From assembly GCA_903813345.2 (NCBI GenBank), contig CAIIXF020000006.1:37787936-37851935 (forward strand): a stretch of 64,000 nt of DNA, in the 5' to 3' direction. Under the pieces are notes generated by a model that was not told where the DNA came from, did no database searches, and saw only the letters and a program-made list of their open reading frames with translations. This document shows, one piece after another, positions 48,501 through 63,500 of this stretch (position 1 is the stretch's first letter; every line of letters starts with the position of its first letter). The DNA is from Owenia fusiformis (taxonomy: Eukaryota > Annelida > Polychaeta > Sabellida > Oweniidae). The position numbers were made by a program, and so were the translations under genes.

Positions 48501-51500
48501 GTGTTCTCTGTTTGTGTTTTTGCTGTTGGAGTATCAACACTTCGTTTTACTGTGTTTTCTGTTGGGGTATTTGCTGTTGGAGTATCAACACTTGGTTTCT
48601 CTGTGTTCTCTGTCGGTGTAGTTGCTGTTGGAGTATCAACCCTTGGTTTTCCAGTGTTTTCTGTTGGTGTATTTGCTGTTGGAGTATCAACACTAGGTTT
48701 TGTTCTGTTCTCTGTTGGTGTATTTGCTGTTGGAGTATCAACACTTGGTTTCACTGTGCTCTCTGTTGGTGTATTTGCTGTTGGAGTATCAACACTTCGT
48801 TGCACTGTGTTCTCTGTTGGTATATTTGCTGTTGGAGTATCAACATTTGGTTTCACAGTGTTTTCTGTTGGTGTATTTGCTGTTGGAGTATCAACACTTG
48901 GTTTCGCTGTGTTCTCTGTTGGTGTATTTGCTATTGGAGTATCAACACTTGGTTTCACTGTGTTCTCTGTTGGTATATTTGCTGTTGGAGTATCAACACT
49001 TGGTTTCACTGTGTTCTCTGTTGGTATAATTGCTGTTGGAGTATCAACACTTGGTTTCACTGTGCTCTCTGTTGGTGTATTTGCTGTTGGAGTATCAACA
49101 CTTGGTTTCACTGTGTTCTCTGTTGGTGTATTTGCTGTTGGAGTATCAACACTTGGTCTCACTTTGCTCTCTGTTGGTGTATTTGCTGTTGAAGTAGCAA
49201 CACTTGGTTTCATTTTGCTCTCTGTTGGTGTATTTGCTGTTGGAGTATCAACACTTGGTTTCACTTTGCTCTCTGTTGGTGTATTTGCTGTTGGAGTATC
49301 AACACTTGGTTTCATTTTGCTCTCTGTTGGTATAATTGCTGTTGGAGTATCAACACTTGGTTTCACTTTGCTCTCTGTTGGTGTATTTGCTGTTGGTGTA
49401 TCAACACTTGGTTTCACTTTGCTCTCTGTTGGTATAATTGCTGTTGGAGTATCAACACTTGGTTTCATTTTGCTCTCTGTTGGTGTATTTGCTGTTGGAG
49501 TATCAACACTTGATTTCACTTTGCTCTCTGTTGGTGTATTTGCTGTTGGAGTATCAACACTTGGTTTCACTTTGCTCTCTGTTGGTATAATTGCTGTTTC
49601 AGTATCAACACTTGGTTTTACTGTGTTCTCTGTTGGTGCATTTGCTGTTTCAGTATCAACACTTGGTTTTACTGTGTTCTCTGTTGGTGTATTTGCTGTT
49701 GGAGTATCAACACTTGGTTTCACTTTGTTTTCTGTTTGTGTATTTGCTGTTGGAGTATCAACACTTGGTTTCTCTGTGTTCTCTGTCGGTGTAGTTGCTG
49801 TTGGAGTATCAGCCCTTGGTTTTCCAGTGTTTTCTGTTGGTGTATTTGCTGTTGGAGTATCAACACTTGGTTTCGCTGTGTTCTCTGTTGGTGTATTTGC
49901 TGTTGGAGTATCAACACTTCGTTGCACTGTGGTCTCTGTTGGTGTATTTGCTGTTGGAGTATCAACACTAGGTTTCGCTGTGTTTTCTGTTGGTGTATTT
50001 GCTGTTGGAGTATCAACACTTGGTTTCACTGTATTCTCTGCTGGTGCATTTGCTGTTGAAGTATCAACACTTTGTTTTACTGTGTTTTCTGTTAATGTAT
50101 TTCCTCTTGGAGTATCAACACTTGGTTTCACTGTGCTCTCTGTTGGTGTTTTTGCTGTTTCAGTATCAACACTTGGTTTCACTGTGTTCTCTGTTGGTTT
50201 ACTTACTGTTGGAGTATCAACACTTGGTTTCACTGTGTTCACTGTTGGTTCATTTGCTGTTTGAGTATCAACACTTGGTTTCACTGTGCTCTCTGTTGGT
50301 GTTTTTGCTGTTGGAGTATCAACACTTGGTTTCACTGTCCTCTCTGTTGGAGTTTTTGCTGTTTCAGTATCAACACTTGGTTTCACTGTGTTCTCTGTTG
50401 GTGTATTTGCTGTTGGAGTATCAACACTTGGTTGCATTGTGTTCTCTGTTGGAGTTTTTGCTGTTTCAGTATCAACACTTGGTTTCACTGTGTTCTCTGT
50501 TGGTGTATTTGCTGTTGTAGTATCAACACTTGGTTTCACTGTCCTCTCTGTTGGAGTTTTTGCTGTTTCAGTATCAACACTTGGTTTCACTGTGCTCTCT
50601 GTTGGTGTTTTTGCTGTTTCAGTATCAACACTTGGTTTCACTGTGTTCTCTGTTGGTGTATTTGCTGTTGTAGTATCAACACTTGGTTTCACTGTGCTCT
50701 CTGTTGGAGTTTTTGCTGTTTCAGTATCAACACTTGGTTTCACTGTGTTCTCTGTTGGTGTATTTGCTGTTGTAGTATCAACACTTGGTTTCACTGTGCT
50801 CTCTGTTGGAGTTTTTGCTGTTTCAGTATCAACACTTGGTTTCACTGTGTTCTCTGTTGGTGTATTTGCTGTTGTAGTATCAACACTTGGTTTCACTGTG
50901 CTCTCTGTTGGTGCATTTGCTGTTGTAGTATCAACACTTGGTTTCACTGTGCTCTCTGTTGGTGTATTTGCTGTTGGAGTATCAACATTTGGTTTCACTG
51001 TGTTCTCTGTTGGTATAATTGCTGTTGGAGTATCAACACTTGGTTTCACTGTGTTCTCTGTTGGTATAATCGCTGTTGGAGTATCAACACTTGGTTTCAC
51101 TGTGTTCTCTGTTGTTGTATTTGATGTTGGAGTCTCAACACTTGGTTTCGCTGTGTTCTCTATTGGCGTATTTGCTGTTGGAATACTAACACTTGGTTTC
51201 ACAGTGTTCTCTGATTGTGTATTTGCTGTTGGAGTGGCAACACTTGGTTTCACTGTGCTCGCTGTTGGTGTATTTGCTGTTGGAGTATCAACACTTGGTT
51301 TCACTGTGTTCTCTGTTGTTGTATTTGCTGTTGGAGTATCAACACTTGGTTTCATTTTGCTCTCTGTTGGTGTATTTGCTGTTGGAGTATCAACACTTGG
51401 TCTCACCTTGCTCTCTGTTGGTGTATTTGCTGTTGGAGTATCAACACTTGATTTCACTTTGCTCTCTGTTGGTGTATTTGCTGTTGGAGTATCAACACTT

Positions 51501-54500
51501 GGTTTCACTGTGCTCTCTGTTGGTGTATTTGCTGTTGGAGTATCAACACTTGGTTTCACTGTGTTCTCTGTTGGTGTATTTGCTGTTGGAGTATCAACAC
51601 TTGGTTTCGCTGTGTTCTCTGCTGGTTTATTTCCTGTTGGAGTATCAGCTCTTGCTTTCACTGTGCTCTCTGTTGGTGTATTTGCTGTTGGAGTATCAAC
51701 ACTTGTTTTCACTGTGTTCTCTGTTTGTGTATTTGCTGTTGGAGTATCAACACTTGGTTTCACTGTGCTCTCTGTTGGTGTATTTGCTGTTGGAGTATCA
51801 ACACTTGGTTTCATTGTGTTCTTAGTTGGTGTATTTGCTGTTGGAGTATCAACACTTGGTTTCACTGTGCTCTCACTTGGTGTATTTGCTGTTGAAGTAT
51901 CAACACTTGGTTTCGCTGTATTGTCTGTCGGTGTTTTTGTTGTTGGAGTATCAACACTTGGTTTTGCTGTGTTCTCTGTTGGTGTATTTGCTGTTGGAGT
52001 ATCAACACTTGGTTTCACTTTGCTCTCTGTTGGTGTATTTGCTGTTGGAGTATCAACACTTGGTTTCACTGTGTTCTCTGTTGGTGTATTTGCTGTTGGA
52101 GTATCAACACTTGGTTTCACTGTGTTCTCTGTTGGTGTATTTGCTGTTGGAGTATCAACACTTGGTTTCACTGTGTTCTCTGTTGGTGTATTTGCTGTTG
52201 GAGTATCAACACTTGGTTTCGCTGTGTTCTTAGTTGGTGTATTTGCTGTTGGAGTATCAACACTAGGTTTCACTGTGCTCTCAGTTGGTGTATTTGCTGT
52301 TGAAGTATCAACACTTGGTTTCGCTGTGTTGTCTGTCGGTGTTTTTGATGTTGGAGTATCAACACTTCGTTTCACTTTGCTCTCTGTTGGTGTATTTGCT
52401 GTTGGAGTATCAACACTTGGTTTCACTGTGTTCCCTGTTGGTGTTTTTGCTGTTGGAGTATCAACACTTGGTTTCACTGTGTTCTCTGTTGGTGTTTTTG
52501 CATTTGGAGTATCAACACTTGGTTTCATCGTGTTTTTACTTGGTGTTTTTGCTGTAGGAGTATCAACACTTGGTTTCGGTGTGCTCTCCGTTGTTGTATT
52601 TGCTGGTGGAGTATCAGCACTTTGTTTCACTTTGCTCTCTGTTGGTGTATTTGCTGTTGGAGTATCAACACTTGGTTTCACTGTGTTCCCTGTTGGTGTT
52701 TTTGCTGTTGGAGTATCAACACTTGGTTTCACTGTGTTCTCTGTTGGTGTTTTTGCATTTGGAGTATCAACACTTGGTTTCATTGTGTTTTTACTTGGTG
52801 TTTTTGCTGTAGGAGTATCAACACTTGGTTTCGGTGTGCTCTCCGTTGTTGTATTTGCTGGTGGAGTATCAGCACTTTGTTTCACTTTGCTCTCTGTTGG
52901 TGTATTTGCTGTTGGAGTATCAACACTTGGTATCACTGTGTTCTCTGTCGGTGTTTTTGCTGTTGGAGTATCACTTCTTGGTTTCGCTATGTTCTCTGTT
53001 GGTGTATTTGCTGTTGGAGTATCAACACTTGGTTTCATTGTGTTTTCTGTTGGTGTATTTTGTGTTGGAGTATCAACCCTTGGTGTAATTGTGTTCTCTG
53101 TTGGTGTATTTGCTGTTGGAATATCAACACTTTGTTCCACTGTGCTCTCTGTTGGTGTTTTTGCTGTTGGAGTATCAAGACTTGGTTTCGCTGTGTTCTC
53201 TGTTGTTGCATTTGCTGTTGGAGTATCAACACTTGGTTTTACTGTGTTTTCTGTTAATGTATTTCCTCTTGGAGTATCAACACTTGGTTTCACTGTGTTC
53301 TCTGTTGGTGCATTTGCTGATGGAGTATCAACACTTGGTTTCGCTGTGTTCTCTGTTGGTGCACTTGCTGTTGGATTATCAACACTTGGTTTCGCTGTGT
53401 TCTCTGTTGGTGCATTTGCTGTTGGAGTATCAACACTTTGTTCCACTGTGCTCTCTGTTGGTGTTTTTGCTGTTGGAGTATCAACTCTTGGTTTCACTGT
53501 TCTCTCTGTTGTTGTATTTGCTGTTGGAGTATCAACACTCGGTTTCTCTGAGTTTTTTGGTGGTGTATTTGCTTTTAGAGTATCAACAATTGGTTTTACT
53601 GTGTTATCTTTTGGTGTATTTGCTGTTGGAGTATCAATATTTGGTTTCACTTTGCAGAACGATGAATGGTTTCCTTCTCTGATATGGTATTCTGTACAAT
53701 CATCTGGACAGTTGAATAGATGCTTTTCTTCTCTGATATGGTCTTTTGTACAATCATTTGGACAGTTTGATGAATGGTTTCCTTCTCTGATATTGTCTTT
53801 TGTACCATCAACTTTACAGTTGGCCGAATGGTTTCCTTCCCTGATGTTGTATTCTGTACAATCAACTGCACAGTTGGATGAATGGTGTCCTTCTCTGATA
53901 TGGTCATCTGCACAGTCATCTTTACAGTTGGCTGAATGGTTTCCTTCTCTGATATGGTCTTCTGTACAATCATCTTTACAGTTGTATTGATGGTTTCCTT
54001 CTCTGATATGGTCTTCTGTACAATCATCTGCACAGTTGAATGAATGGTGTCCTTCTCTGATATGGTCTTCTGTACAGTCATCTTTGCAGCTGGCTGAATG
54101 GTTTCCTTCTCTAATATGGTCTTCTGTACAATGATCTTTACAGTTGGATGGATGGTTTCCTTCTCTGATATGGTCTTCTGTACAATCAACTGCACAGTTC
54201 AATGAATGGTTTCCTTCTCTGATATGGTCTTCTGTACAATCATTTTTAGAGTTGGATGAGTAGTTTCCTTCTCTGATATGGTCTTCTGTACAATCAACTT
54301 TACAGTTGGATGAATGGTTTCCTTCTCTGATATGGTCTTCTGTACAATCAACTTCACCTGTGGACGAGTGGTTTCCTTCTCTGATATGATCTTTTGTACA
54401 ATCATCTTTACAGTTGGATGAGTGGTTTCCTTCTCTGATATGGTCTTCTGTACGATCAACTGCACAGTTGGATGAATGGTTTCCTTCTCTGATATGGTCT

Positions 54501-57500
54501 TCTGTACAATCAACTTCACCTGTGGACGAGTGGTTTCCTTCTCTGATATGATCTTTTGTACAATCAACTGCACAGTTGGATGAATGGTTTCCTTCTCTGA
54601 TATGGTCTTCTGTACAATCAACTTCACCCGTGGACGAGTGGTTTCCTTCTCTGATATGATCTTTTGTACAATCAACTGCACAGTTGGATGAATGGTTTCC
54701 TTCTCTAATATGGTCTTCTGTACAATCAACTGCACAGTTCGATGAGTGGTTTCCTTCTCTGATATGGTCTTCTGTACGATCAACTGCGCTTTTGGATGTA
54801 TGGTTTCCTTCTCTGATGTGGTCTTTTGTACAATCAACTGCATAGTTGGATGAATGGTTTCCTTCTCTGATATGGTCTTCTGTACGATCAACTGCGCTTT
54901 TGGATGTATGGTTTCCTTCTCTGATATGGTCTTCTGTACAATCAACTTCACCTGTGGACGAGTGGTTTCCTTCTCTGATATGATCTTTTGTACAATCATC
55001 TTTGCAGTTGGATGAGCTGTTTCCTTCTCTGATATGGTCTTCTGTACGATCAACTGCACAGTTGGATGAATGGTTTCTTTCTCTGATATGGTCTTCTGTA
55101 CAATCAACTTCACCTGTGGACGAGTGGTTTCCTTCTCTGATATGATATTTTGTACAATCAACTGCACAGTTGGATGAATGGTTTCCTTCTCTGATATGGT
55201 CTTCTGTACAATCAACTTCACCTGTGGACGAGTGGTTTCCTTCTCTGATATGATCTTTTGTACAATCAACTGCACAGTTGGATGAATGGTTTCCTTCTCT
55301 GATATGGTCTTCTGTACAATAAACTTCACCTGTGGACGAGTGGTTTCCTTCTCTGATATGATCTTCTGTACAATCAACTGCACAGTTCGATGAGTGGTTT
55401 CCTTCTCTGATATGGTCTTCTGTACAATCAATTTTACAGTTGGATGAATGGTTTCCTTCTCTGATATGGTCTTCTGTACGATCAACTGCGCTTTTGGATG
55501 TATGGTTTCCTTCTCTGATATGGTCTTCTGTACAATCAACTTCACCTCTGGATGAGTGGTTTCCTTCTCTGATATGATCTTTTGTACAATCAACTGCACA
55601 GTTGGATGAATGGTTTCCTTCTCTGATATGGTCTTCTGTACAATCAACTGCAGAGTTGGATGAGTAAATTGCATTTGCTATTTGAGCATCATCACTTGTT
55701 TTCACTGTGCTATTCTCTGGTGCATAAGATGGTTGAGTCTCCACGCTTGGTGTCACTTTGATTTCCTTTGGTGTATCAGATGTTGGAGTATCAACAATGT
55801 GTTTTACTGTGTTCTCTGTTGGTGCATTTGCTGTTTCAGTATCAACACTTGGTTTCACTGTGTTCTCTGTTTGTGTATTTGCTTTTGGAGTCTCAACACT
55901 TCGTTTTACTGTGTTCACTGAAGGGGTATTTACTGTTGGAGTATCAACACTTGGTTTCTCTGTTTTCTCTGTCGGTGTAGTTGCTGTTGGAGTATCAACA
56001 CTTGGTTTTCCAGTGTTTTCTGTTGGTGTATTTGCAGTTGGAGTATCAACACTTGATTTCACTGTGTTCTCTGTTGGTGTATTTGCTGTTGTAGTATCAA
56101 CACTTGGTTTCGCTGTGTTCTCTGTTGGTGTATTTGCTGTTGGAATATCAACACTTTGTTTCATTGTGTTCTCTGTTGGTGTATTTGGTGTTGGAGTATC
56201 AACACTTGGTGGCACTGTGTTCTCTGTTGGTATATTTGCTGTTGGAGTATCAACACTTGGTTTCACTGTGCTTTCTGTTGGGGTTTTTGCTGTTGGAGTA
56301 TCAACATTTGGTTTCACAGTGTTCTCTGCTGGTGTATTTGCTGTTGGAGTATCAACACTTGGTTTCACTGTGCTCTCTGTTGGTGTATTTGCTGTTGGAG
56401 TGTCAACACTTGGTTTCACTGTGTTCTCTGTAGGTTTACTTACTGTTGAAATATCAACACTTGGTTTCACTGTGTTCACTGTTGGTGCATTTGCTGTTTC
56501 AGTATCAACACTTGGTTTCACTGTCTTCTCTATTGCTGTATTTGCTGTTAAAGTATCAACACTTGGTTTCACTGTATTCTCTGTTGGTGCATTTGCTGTT
56601 GGAGTATCAACACTTGGTTTTACTGTGTTTTCTGTTAATGTATTTCCTCTTGGAGTATCAATACTTGGTTTCACTGTGTTCTCTGTTGGTGCATTTGCTG
56701 ATGGAGTATCAAGACTTGGTTTCGCTGTGTTCTCTGTTGGTGCATTTGCTGTTGGAGTATCAACTCTTGGTTTCACTGTGTTCTCTGTTGGTGTATTTGC
56801 TGTTGTAGTATCAACACTTGGTTTCATTGTGCTCTCTGTTGCTGTTTGAGTATCAACACTAGGTTTCACTGTGCTCTCTGTTGGTGTTTTTGCTGTTGGA
56901 GTATCAACACTTGGTTTCACTGTGCTCTCTGTTGGTATAATTGCTGTTGGGGTATCAAGACTTGGTTTCACTGTGTTCTCTGTTGGTGTATTTGCTGTTG
57001 GAGTATCAACACCTGATTTCACTGTGCTCTCAGTTGGTGTATTTGCTGTTGAAGTATCAACACTTGGTTTCACTGTGCTATTCTCTGGTGCATAAGATGG
57101 TTGAGTCTCAACGCTTGGTGTCACTTTGATTTCCTTTGGTGTATCAGATGTTGGAGTATCAACAATGTGTTTTACTGTGTTCTCTGTTGGTGCATTTGCT
57201 GTTTCAGTATCAACACTTGGTTTCACTGTGTTCTCTGTTTGTGTATTTGCTTTTGGAGTATCAACACTTCGTTTTAATGTGTTTTCTGAAGGGGTATTTA
57301 CTGTTGGAGTATCAACACTTGGTTTCTCTGTTTTCTCTGTCGGTGTAGTTGCTGTTGGAGTATCAACACTTGGTTTTCTAGTGTTTTCTGTTGGTGTATT
57401 TGCTGTTGGAGTATCAACACTTGGTTTCACTGTGTTCTCTGTTGGTGTATTTGCTGTTGGAGTATCAACACTTGGTTTCGCTGTGTTCTCTGTTGGTGAA

Positions 57501-60500
57501 TTTGCTTTTGGATTATCAACACTTGGTTGCACTGTGTTCTCTGTTGGTATATTTGCTGTTGGAGTATGAACACTTGGTTTCACTGTGCTCTCTGTTGGTG
57601 TATTTGCTGTTGGAGTATCAACACTTGGTTTCACTGTGTTCTCTTTTGGTTTACTTACTGTTGGAATATCAACACTTGGTTTCACTGTGTTCACTGTTGG
57701 TGCATTTGCTGTTTCAGTATCAACACTTGGTTTCACTGTCTTCTCTATTGCTGTATTTGCTGTTAAAGTATCAACACTTGGTTTCACTGTATTCTCTGTT
57801 GGTGCATTTGCTGTTGTAGTATCAACACTTGGTTTCATTGTGTTCTTAGTTGGTGTATTTGCTGTTGGAGTATCAACTCTTTGTTTCACTGTGCTCTCTA
57901 TTGGTGTATTTGCTGTTGTAGTATCAACACTTGGTTTCATTGTGCTCTCTGTTGCTGTTTGAGTATCAACACTAGGTTTCACTGTGCTCTCTGTTGGTGT
58001 TTTTGCTGTTGGAGTATCAACACTTGGTTTCACTGTGCTCTCTGTTGGTGTTTTTGCTGTTTCAGTATCAACACTTGATTTCACAGTTTTCTCTGTTGGT
58101 GTATTTGCTGTTGTAGTATCAACACTTCGTTTTACTGTGTCCTCTGTTGGTGCATTTGCTGTTGGAGTATCAACACTTGGTTTCACTGTGCTCTCTGTTG
58201 GTGCATTTGCTGTTTCAACATCAACACTTGGTTTCACTGTGTTCTCTGTTGGTGCATTTGCTGTTTCAGCATCAACACTTGGTTTCACTGTGCTCTCTGT
58301 TGGTGCATTTGCTGTTTCAGCATCAACACTTGGTTTCACTGTCTTCTCTGTTAGTGTATTTGCTGTTGGAGTATCAAAACTTGGTTTCACTGTGTTCTCT
58401 GCTGGTGTATTTGCTGTTTCAGTAACAACACTTGGTTTCACTGTGCTCTCTGTTGGTGCATTTGCTGTTTCAGTATCAACACTTGGTTTCACTGTGCTCT
58501 CTGTTGGTGCATTTGCTGTTTCAGTATCAACACTTGGTTTCACTGTGCTCTCTGTTGGGTTTTTTGCTGTTTCAGTATCAACACTTGGTTTCACTGTCTT
58601 CTCTATTGCTGTATTTGCTGTTAAAGTATCAACACTTGGTTTCACTGTATTCTCTGTTGGTGCATTTGCTGTTGTAGTATCAACACTTGGTTTCATTGTG
58701 TTCTTAGTTGGTGTATTTGCTGTTGGAGTATCAACTCTTTGTTTCACTGTGCTCTCTATTGGTGTATTTGCTGTTGTAGTATCAACACTTGGTTTCATTG
58801 TGCTCTCTGTTGCTGTTTGAGTATCAACACTAGGTTTCACTGTGCTCTCTGTTGGTGTTTTTGCTGTTGGAGTATCAACACTTGGTTTCACTGTGCTCTC
58901 TGTTGGTGTTTTTGCTGTTTCAGTATCAACACTTGATTTCACAGTTTTCTCTGTTGGTGTATTTGCTGTTGTAGTATCAACACTTCGTTTTACTGTGTCC
59001 TCTGTTGGTGCATTTGCTGTTGGAGTATCAACACTTGGTTTCACTGTGCTCTCTGTTGGTGCATTTGCTGTTTCAACATCAACACTTGGTTTCACTGTGT
59101 TCTCTGTTGGTGCATTTGCTGTTTCAGCATCAACACTTGGTTTCACTGTGCTCTCTGTTGGTGCATTTGCTGTTTCAGCATCAACACTTGGTTTCACTGT
59201 CTTCTCTGTTAGTGTATTTGCTGTTGGAGTATCAAAACTTGGTTTCACTGTGTTCTCTGCTGGTGTATTTGCTGTTTCAGTAACAACACTTGGTTTCACT
59301 GTGCTCTCTGTTGGTGCATTTGCTGTTTCAGTATCAACACTTGGTTTCACTGTGCTCTCTGTTGGTGCATTTGCTGTTTCAGTATCAACACTTGGTTTCA
59401 CTGTGCTCTCTGTTGGGTTTTTTGCTGTTGGAGTATCAACAATTGGTTTCACTGTGTTCTCTGTTGGTGTTTTTGCTGTTGGAGTATCAACTCTTGGTTT
59501 CACTTTGCTCTCTGTTGGTATAATTGCTGTTGGAGTATCAACATTTGGTTTCACTGTGCTCTCTGTTGGTGCATTTGCTGTTGGAGTATCAACATTTTGT
59601 TTCACTGTGCTCTCTGTTGGTGTATTTCCTGTTGGAGTATCAACACTTGGTTTCGCTGTGTTCTCTGTTGGTATATTTGCTGTTGGAGTATCAACACTTG
59701 GTTTCACTGTGTTCTCTGTTGGTATATTTGCTGTTGGAGTATCAACACTTGGTTTCACTGTGCTTTCTGTTGGTGTATTTGCTGTTGGAGTATCAACGCT
59801 TGGTTTCACTGTGTTCTCTATTGGTGTTTTTGCTGTTGGAGTATCAACACATGTTTTCACTGTGTTCTCTGTTGGTGTTTTTGCTGTTGGAGTATCAACA
59901 CTTGGTTTCATTGTGCTCTCTGTTGCTGTTTGAATAGCCACTCTTGGTTTCACTCTCCCCTCTGTTGGTGCATTTGCTGTTTCAGTATCAACACTTGGTT
60001 TCACTGTCTTCTCTGTTGGTTTATTTGCTGTTGGAGTATCAACACTTGGTTTCACTGTATTCTCGGTTGGTGCATTTGCTGTTTGAGTATCAACACTTGG
60101 TTTCACTGTGGTCTTTGTTGGTGTTTTTGCTGTTGGAGTATCAACACTTGGTTTCACTTTGCTCTCTGTTGGTGTATTTGCTGTTGGAGTATCAACACTT
60201 GTTTTCACTGTGTTCTCTGTTGGTGTTTTTGCTGTTGGAGTATCAACACTTTGTTTCATTGTGCTCTCTGTTCCTGTTTGAATAGCAACACTTGGTTTCA
60301 CTCTGCCCTCTTTTGGTGCATTTGCTGTTTCAGTATCAACACTAGGTTTCACTGTCTTCTCTGTTGGTGTATTTGCTGTTGGAGTATCAACACTTGGTTT
60401 CACTGTATTCTCTGTTGGTGTATTTGCTGTTGAAGTATCAACACTTGGTTTCCTTGTGCTCTCTGTTGGTGTTTTTTCTGTTGGAGTATCAACATTTGGT

Positions 60501-63500
60501 TTTACTGTGTTTTCTGTTGGTGCATTTGCTGTTGGAGTATCAACACTTGGTTTCACTGTGCTCTCTGTTGGTATTTTTGCTGTTTGAGTATCAACATTTG
60601 GTTTCACTGTGCTCTCTGGAGGTGTATTTGCTGTTTCAGTATCAACACTTGGTTTCACTTTGCTTTCTGTTGGTGCATTTGCTGTTTCAGTATCAACACC
60701 TGGTTTCACTGTCTTCTCTGTTGGTGCATTTGCTGTTGGAGTATCAACACTTGGTTTCACTGTGTTTTGTGTTGGTGCATTAGCTGTTGGAGTATCAACA
60801 CTTTGTTTCATTGTCTTCTCTGTTGCTGTATTTGCTGTTTCAGTATCAACACCTGATTTCACTGTGCTCTCTGTTGGTGCATTTGCTGTTTCAGTATCAA
60901 CACTTGGTTTCACTGTCTTCTCTGTTGGTGTATTTGCTGTTTCAGTATCAACACCTGATTTCACTGTGCTCTCTGTTGGTGCATTTGCTGTTTCAGTATC
61001 AACACTTGGTTTCACTGTCTTCTCTGTTGGTGTATTTGCTGTTTTAGTAGCAACACTTGGTGTCACTGTGCTCTCTGTTGGTGTTTTTGCTGTTTCAGTA
61101 TCAACACTTGGTTTCAATTTGTTCTCTGTTTGTGTATTTGATGTTTCAGTATCAACACTTGGTTTCACTGTGCTCTCTATTGGTGCATTTGCTGTTTCAG
61201 TATCAACACTTGGTTTCACTTTCTTCTCTGTTTGTGTATTTGCTGTTGGAGTATCAACCCTTGGTTTTCCAGTGTTTTCTGTTGGTGTATTTGCTGTTGG
61301 AGTATCGACACTTGGTTTCACTGTACTCTCTGTTGGTATATTTGCTGTTGGAGTATCAACATTTGGTTTCACTGTGTTCTCTGTTGGTGTATTTGCTGTT
61401 GGAGTATCAACACTTGGTTTCACTGTGTTCTCTGTTGGTGTTTTTGCTGTTGGAGTATCAACACTTGGTTTCACAGTGTTCTCTGATTGTGTATTCGCTG
61501 TTGGAGTGGCAACACTTGGTTTAACTGTGCTCTCTGTTGGTGTATTTGCTGTTGGAGTATCAACACTTGGTTTCACTGTGTTCTCTGTTGGTGTATTTTC
61601 TGTTGGAGTATCAACACTTGGTTTCACTGAGCTCTCTGTTGGTGTATTTGCTGTTGGAGTATCAACACTTGGTTTCGCTGTGTTCTCTATTGGCGTATTT
61701 GCTGTTGGAGTATCAACACTTGGTTTCACAGTGTTCTCTGTTGGTGTATTTGCTGTTGGGGTATCAACACTTGGTTTCACTGTGTTCGCTGTTGGTGTAT
61801 TTGCTGTTGGAGTATCAACACTTGGTTTCACTGTGCTCTCTGTTGGTGTTTTTGCTGTTGGAGTATCAAGACTTGGTTTCACTGTGTTCTCTGTTGGTGT
61901 ATTTGCTGTTGGAGTATCAACACTTGGTTTCACTGTGCTCTCTGTTGGTGTTTTTGCTGTTGGGGTATCAACACTTGGTTTCACTGTGTTCTCTGTTGGT
62001 GTATTTGCTGTTGGAGTATCAACATTTGGTTTCACTGTGTTCTCTGTTGGTATAATCGCTGTTGGAGTATCAACACTTGGTTTCACTGTGTTCTCTGTTG
62101 TTGTATTTGATGTTGGAGTCTGAACACTTGGTTTCGCTGTGTTCTCTATTGGCGTATTTGCTGTTGGAATACTAACACTTGGTTTCACAGTGTTCTCTGA
62201 TTGTGTATTTGCTGTTGGAGTGGCAACACTTGGTTTCACTGTGTTCTCTGTTGGTGTATTTGCTGTTGGAGTATCAACACTTGGTTTTACTGTGTTCTCT
62301 GTTGGTATAATCGCTGTTGGAGTATCAACACTTGGTTTCACTGTATTCTCTGTTGGTGTATTTGCTGTTGGAGTATCAACACTTGGTTTCATTGTGTTCT
62401 TAGTTGGTGTATTTGCTGTTGGAGTATCAACACTTGGTTTCACTGTGTTCTCTGTTGGTGTATTTGCTGTTGGAGTATCAACACTTGGTTTTACTGTGTT
62501 CTCTGTTGGTATAATCGCTGTTGGAGTATCAACACTTGGTTTCACTGTATTCTCTGTTGGTGTATTTGCTGTTGGAGTATCAACACTTGGTTTCATTGTG
62601 TTCTTAGTTGGTGTATTTGCTGTTGGGATATCAACACTTGGTTTCACTGTGCTCTCAGTTGGTGTATTTGCTGTTGAAGTATCAACACTTGGTTTCGCTG
62701 TGTTGTCTGTCGGTGTTTTTGATGTTGGAGTATCATCACTTGGTTTCACTTTGCTCTCTGTTGGTGTATTTGCTGTTGGACTATCAACACTTGGTTTCAC
62801 TGTCTCTGTTGGTGTATTTGCTGTTGGAGTATCAACACTTGGTTTCATCGTGTTCTTAGTTGGTGTATTTGCTGGTGGAGTATCAACACTTGATTTCGCT
62901 GTGTTCCCTGTTGGTGTTTTTGCTGTTAAAGTATCAACACTTGGTTTTACTGTGTTCTCTGTCGGTGTATTTGCTGTTGGAGTATAAACACTTGGTTTCA
63001 TCGTGTTCTTAGTTGGTGTTTTTGCTGTAGGGGTATCAACACTTGGTTTCGCTGTGCTCTCTGTTGTTGTATTTGCTGGTGGAGTATCAACACTTGGTAT
63101 CACTGTGTTCGCTGTTGGTGTATTTGCTGTTGGAGTATCAACACTTGGTTTCATTGTGTTTTCTGTTGGTGTATTTGGTGTTGGAGTATCAACACTTGGT
63201 TTAATTGTGTTCTCTGTTGGTGTATTTGCTGTTGGAGTATCAACACTTTGTTCCACTGTGCTCTCTGTTGGTGTTTTTGCTGTTGGAGTATCAAGACTTG
63301 GTTTCGCTGTGTTCTCTGTTGGTGTATTTGCTGTTGGAGTATCAACTCTTGGTTTAATTGTGTTCTCTGTTGGTGTATTTGCTGTTGGAGTATCAACACT
63401 TGGTTTAACTGTGCTCTCTGTTGGTGTATTTGCTGTTGGAGTATCAACACTTGGTTTCCCTGTGCTCTCTGTTGGTGCATTTGCTGTTTCAGTATCAACA

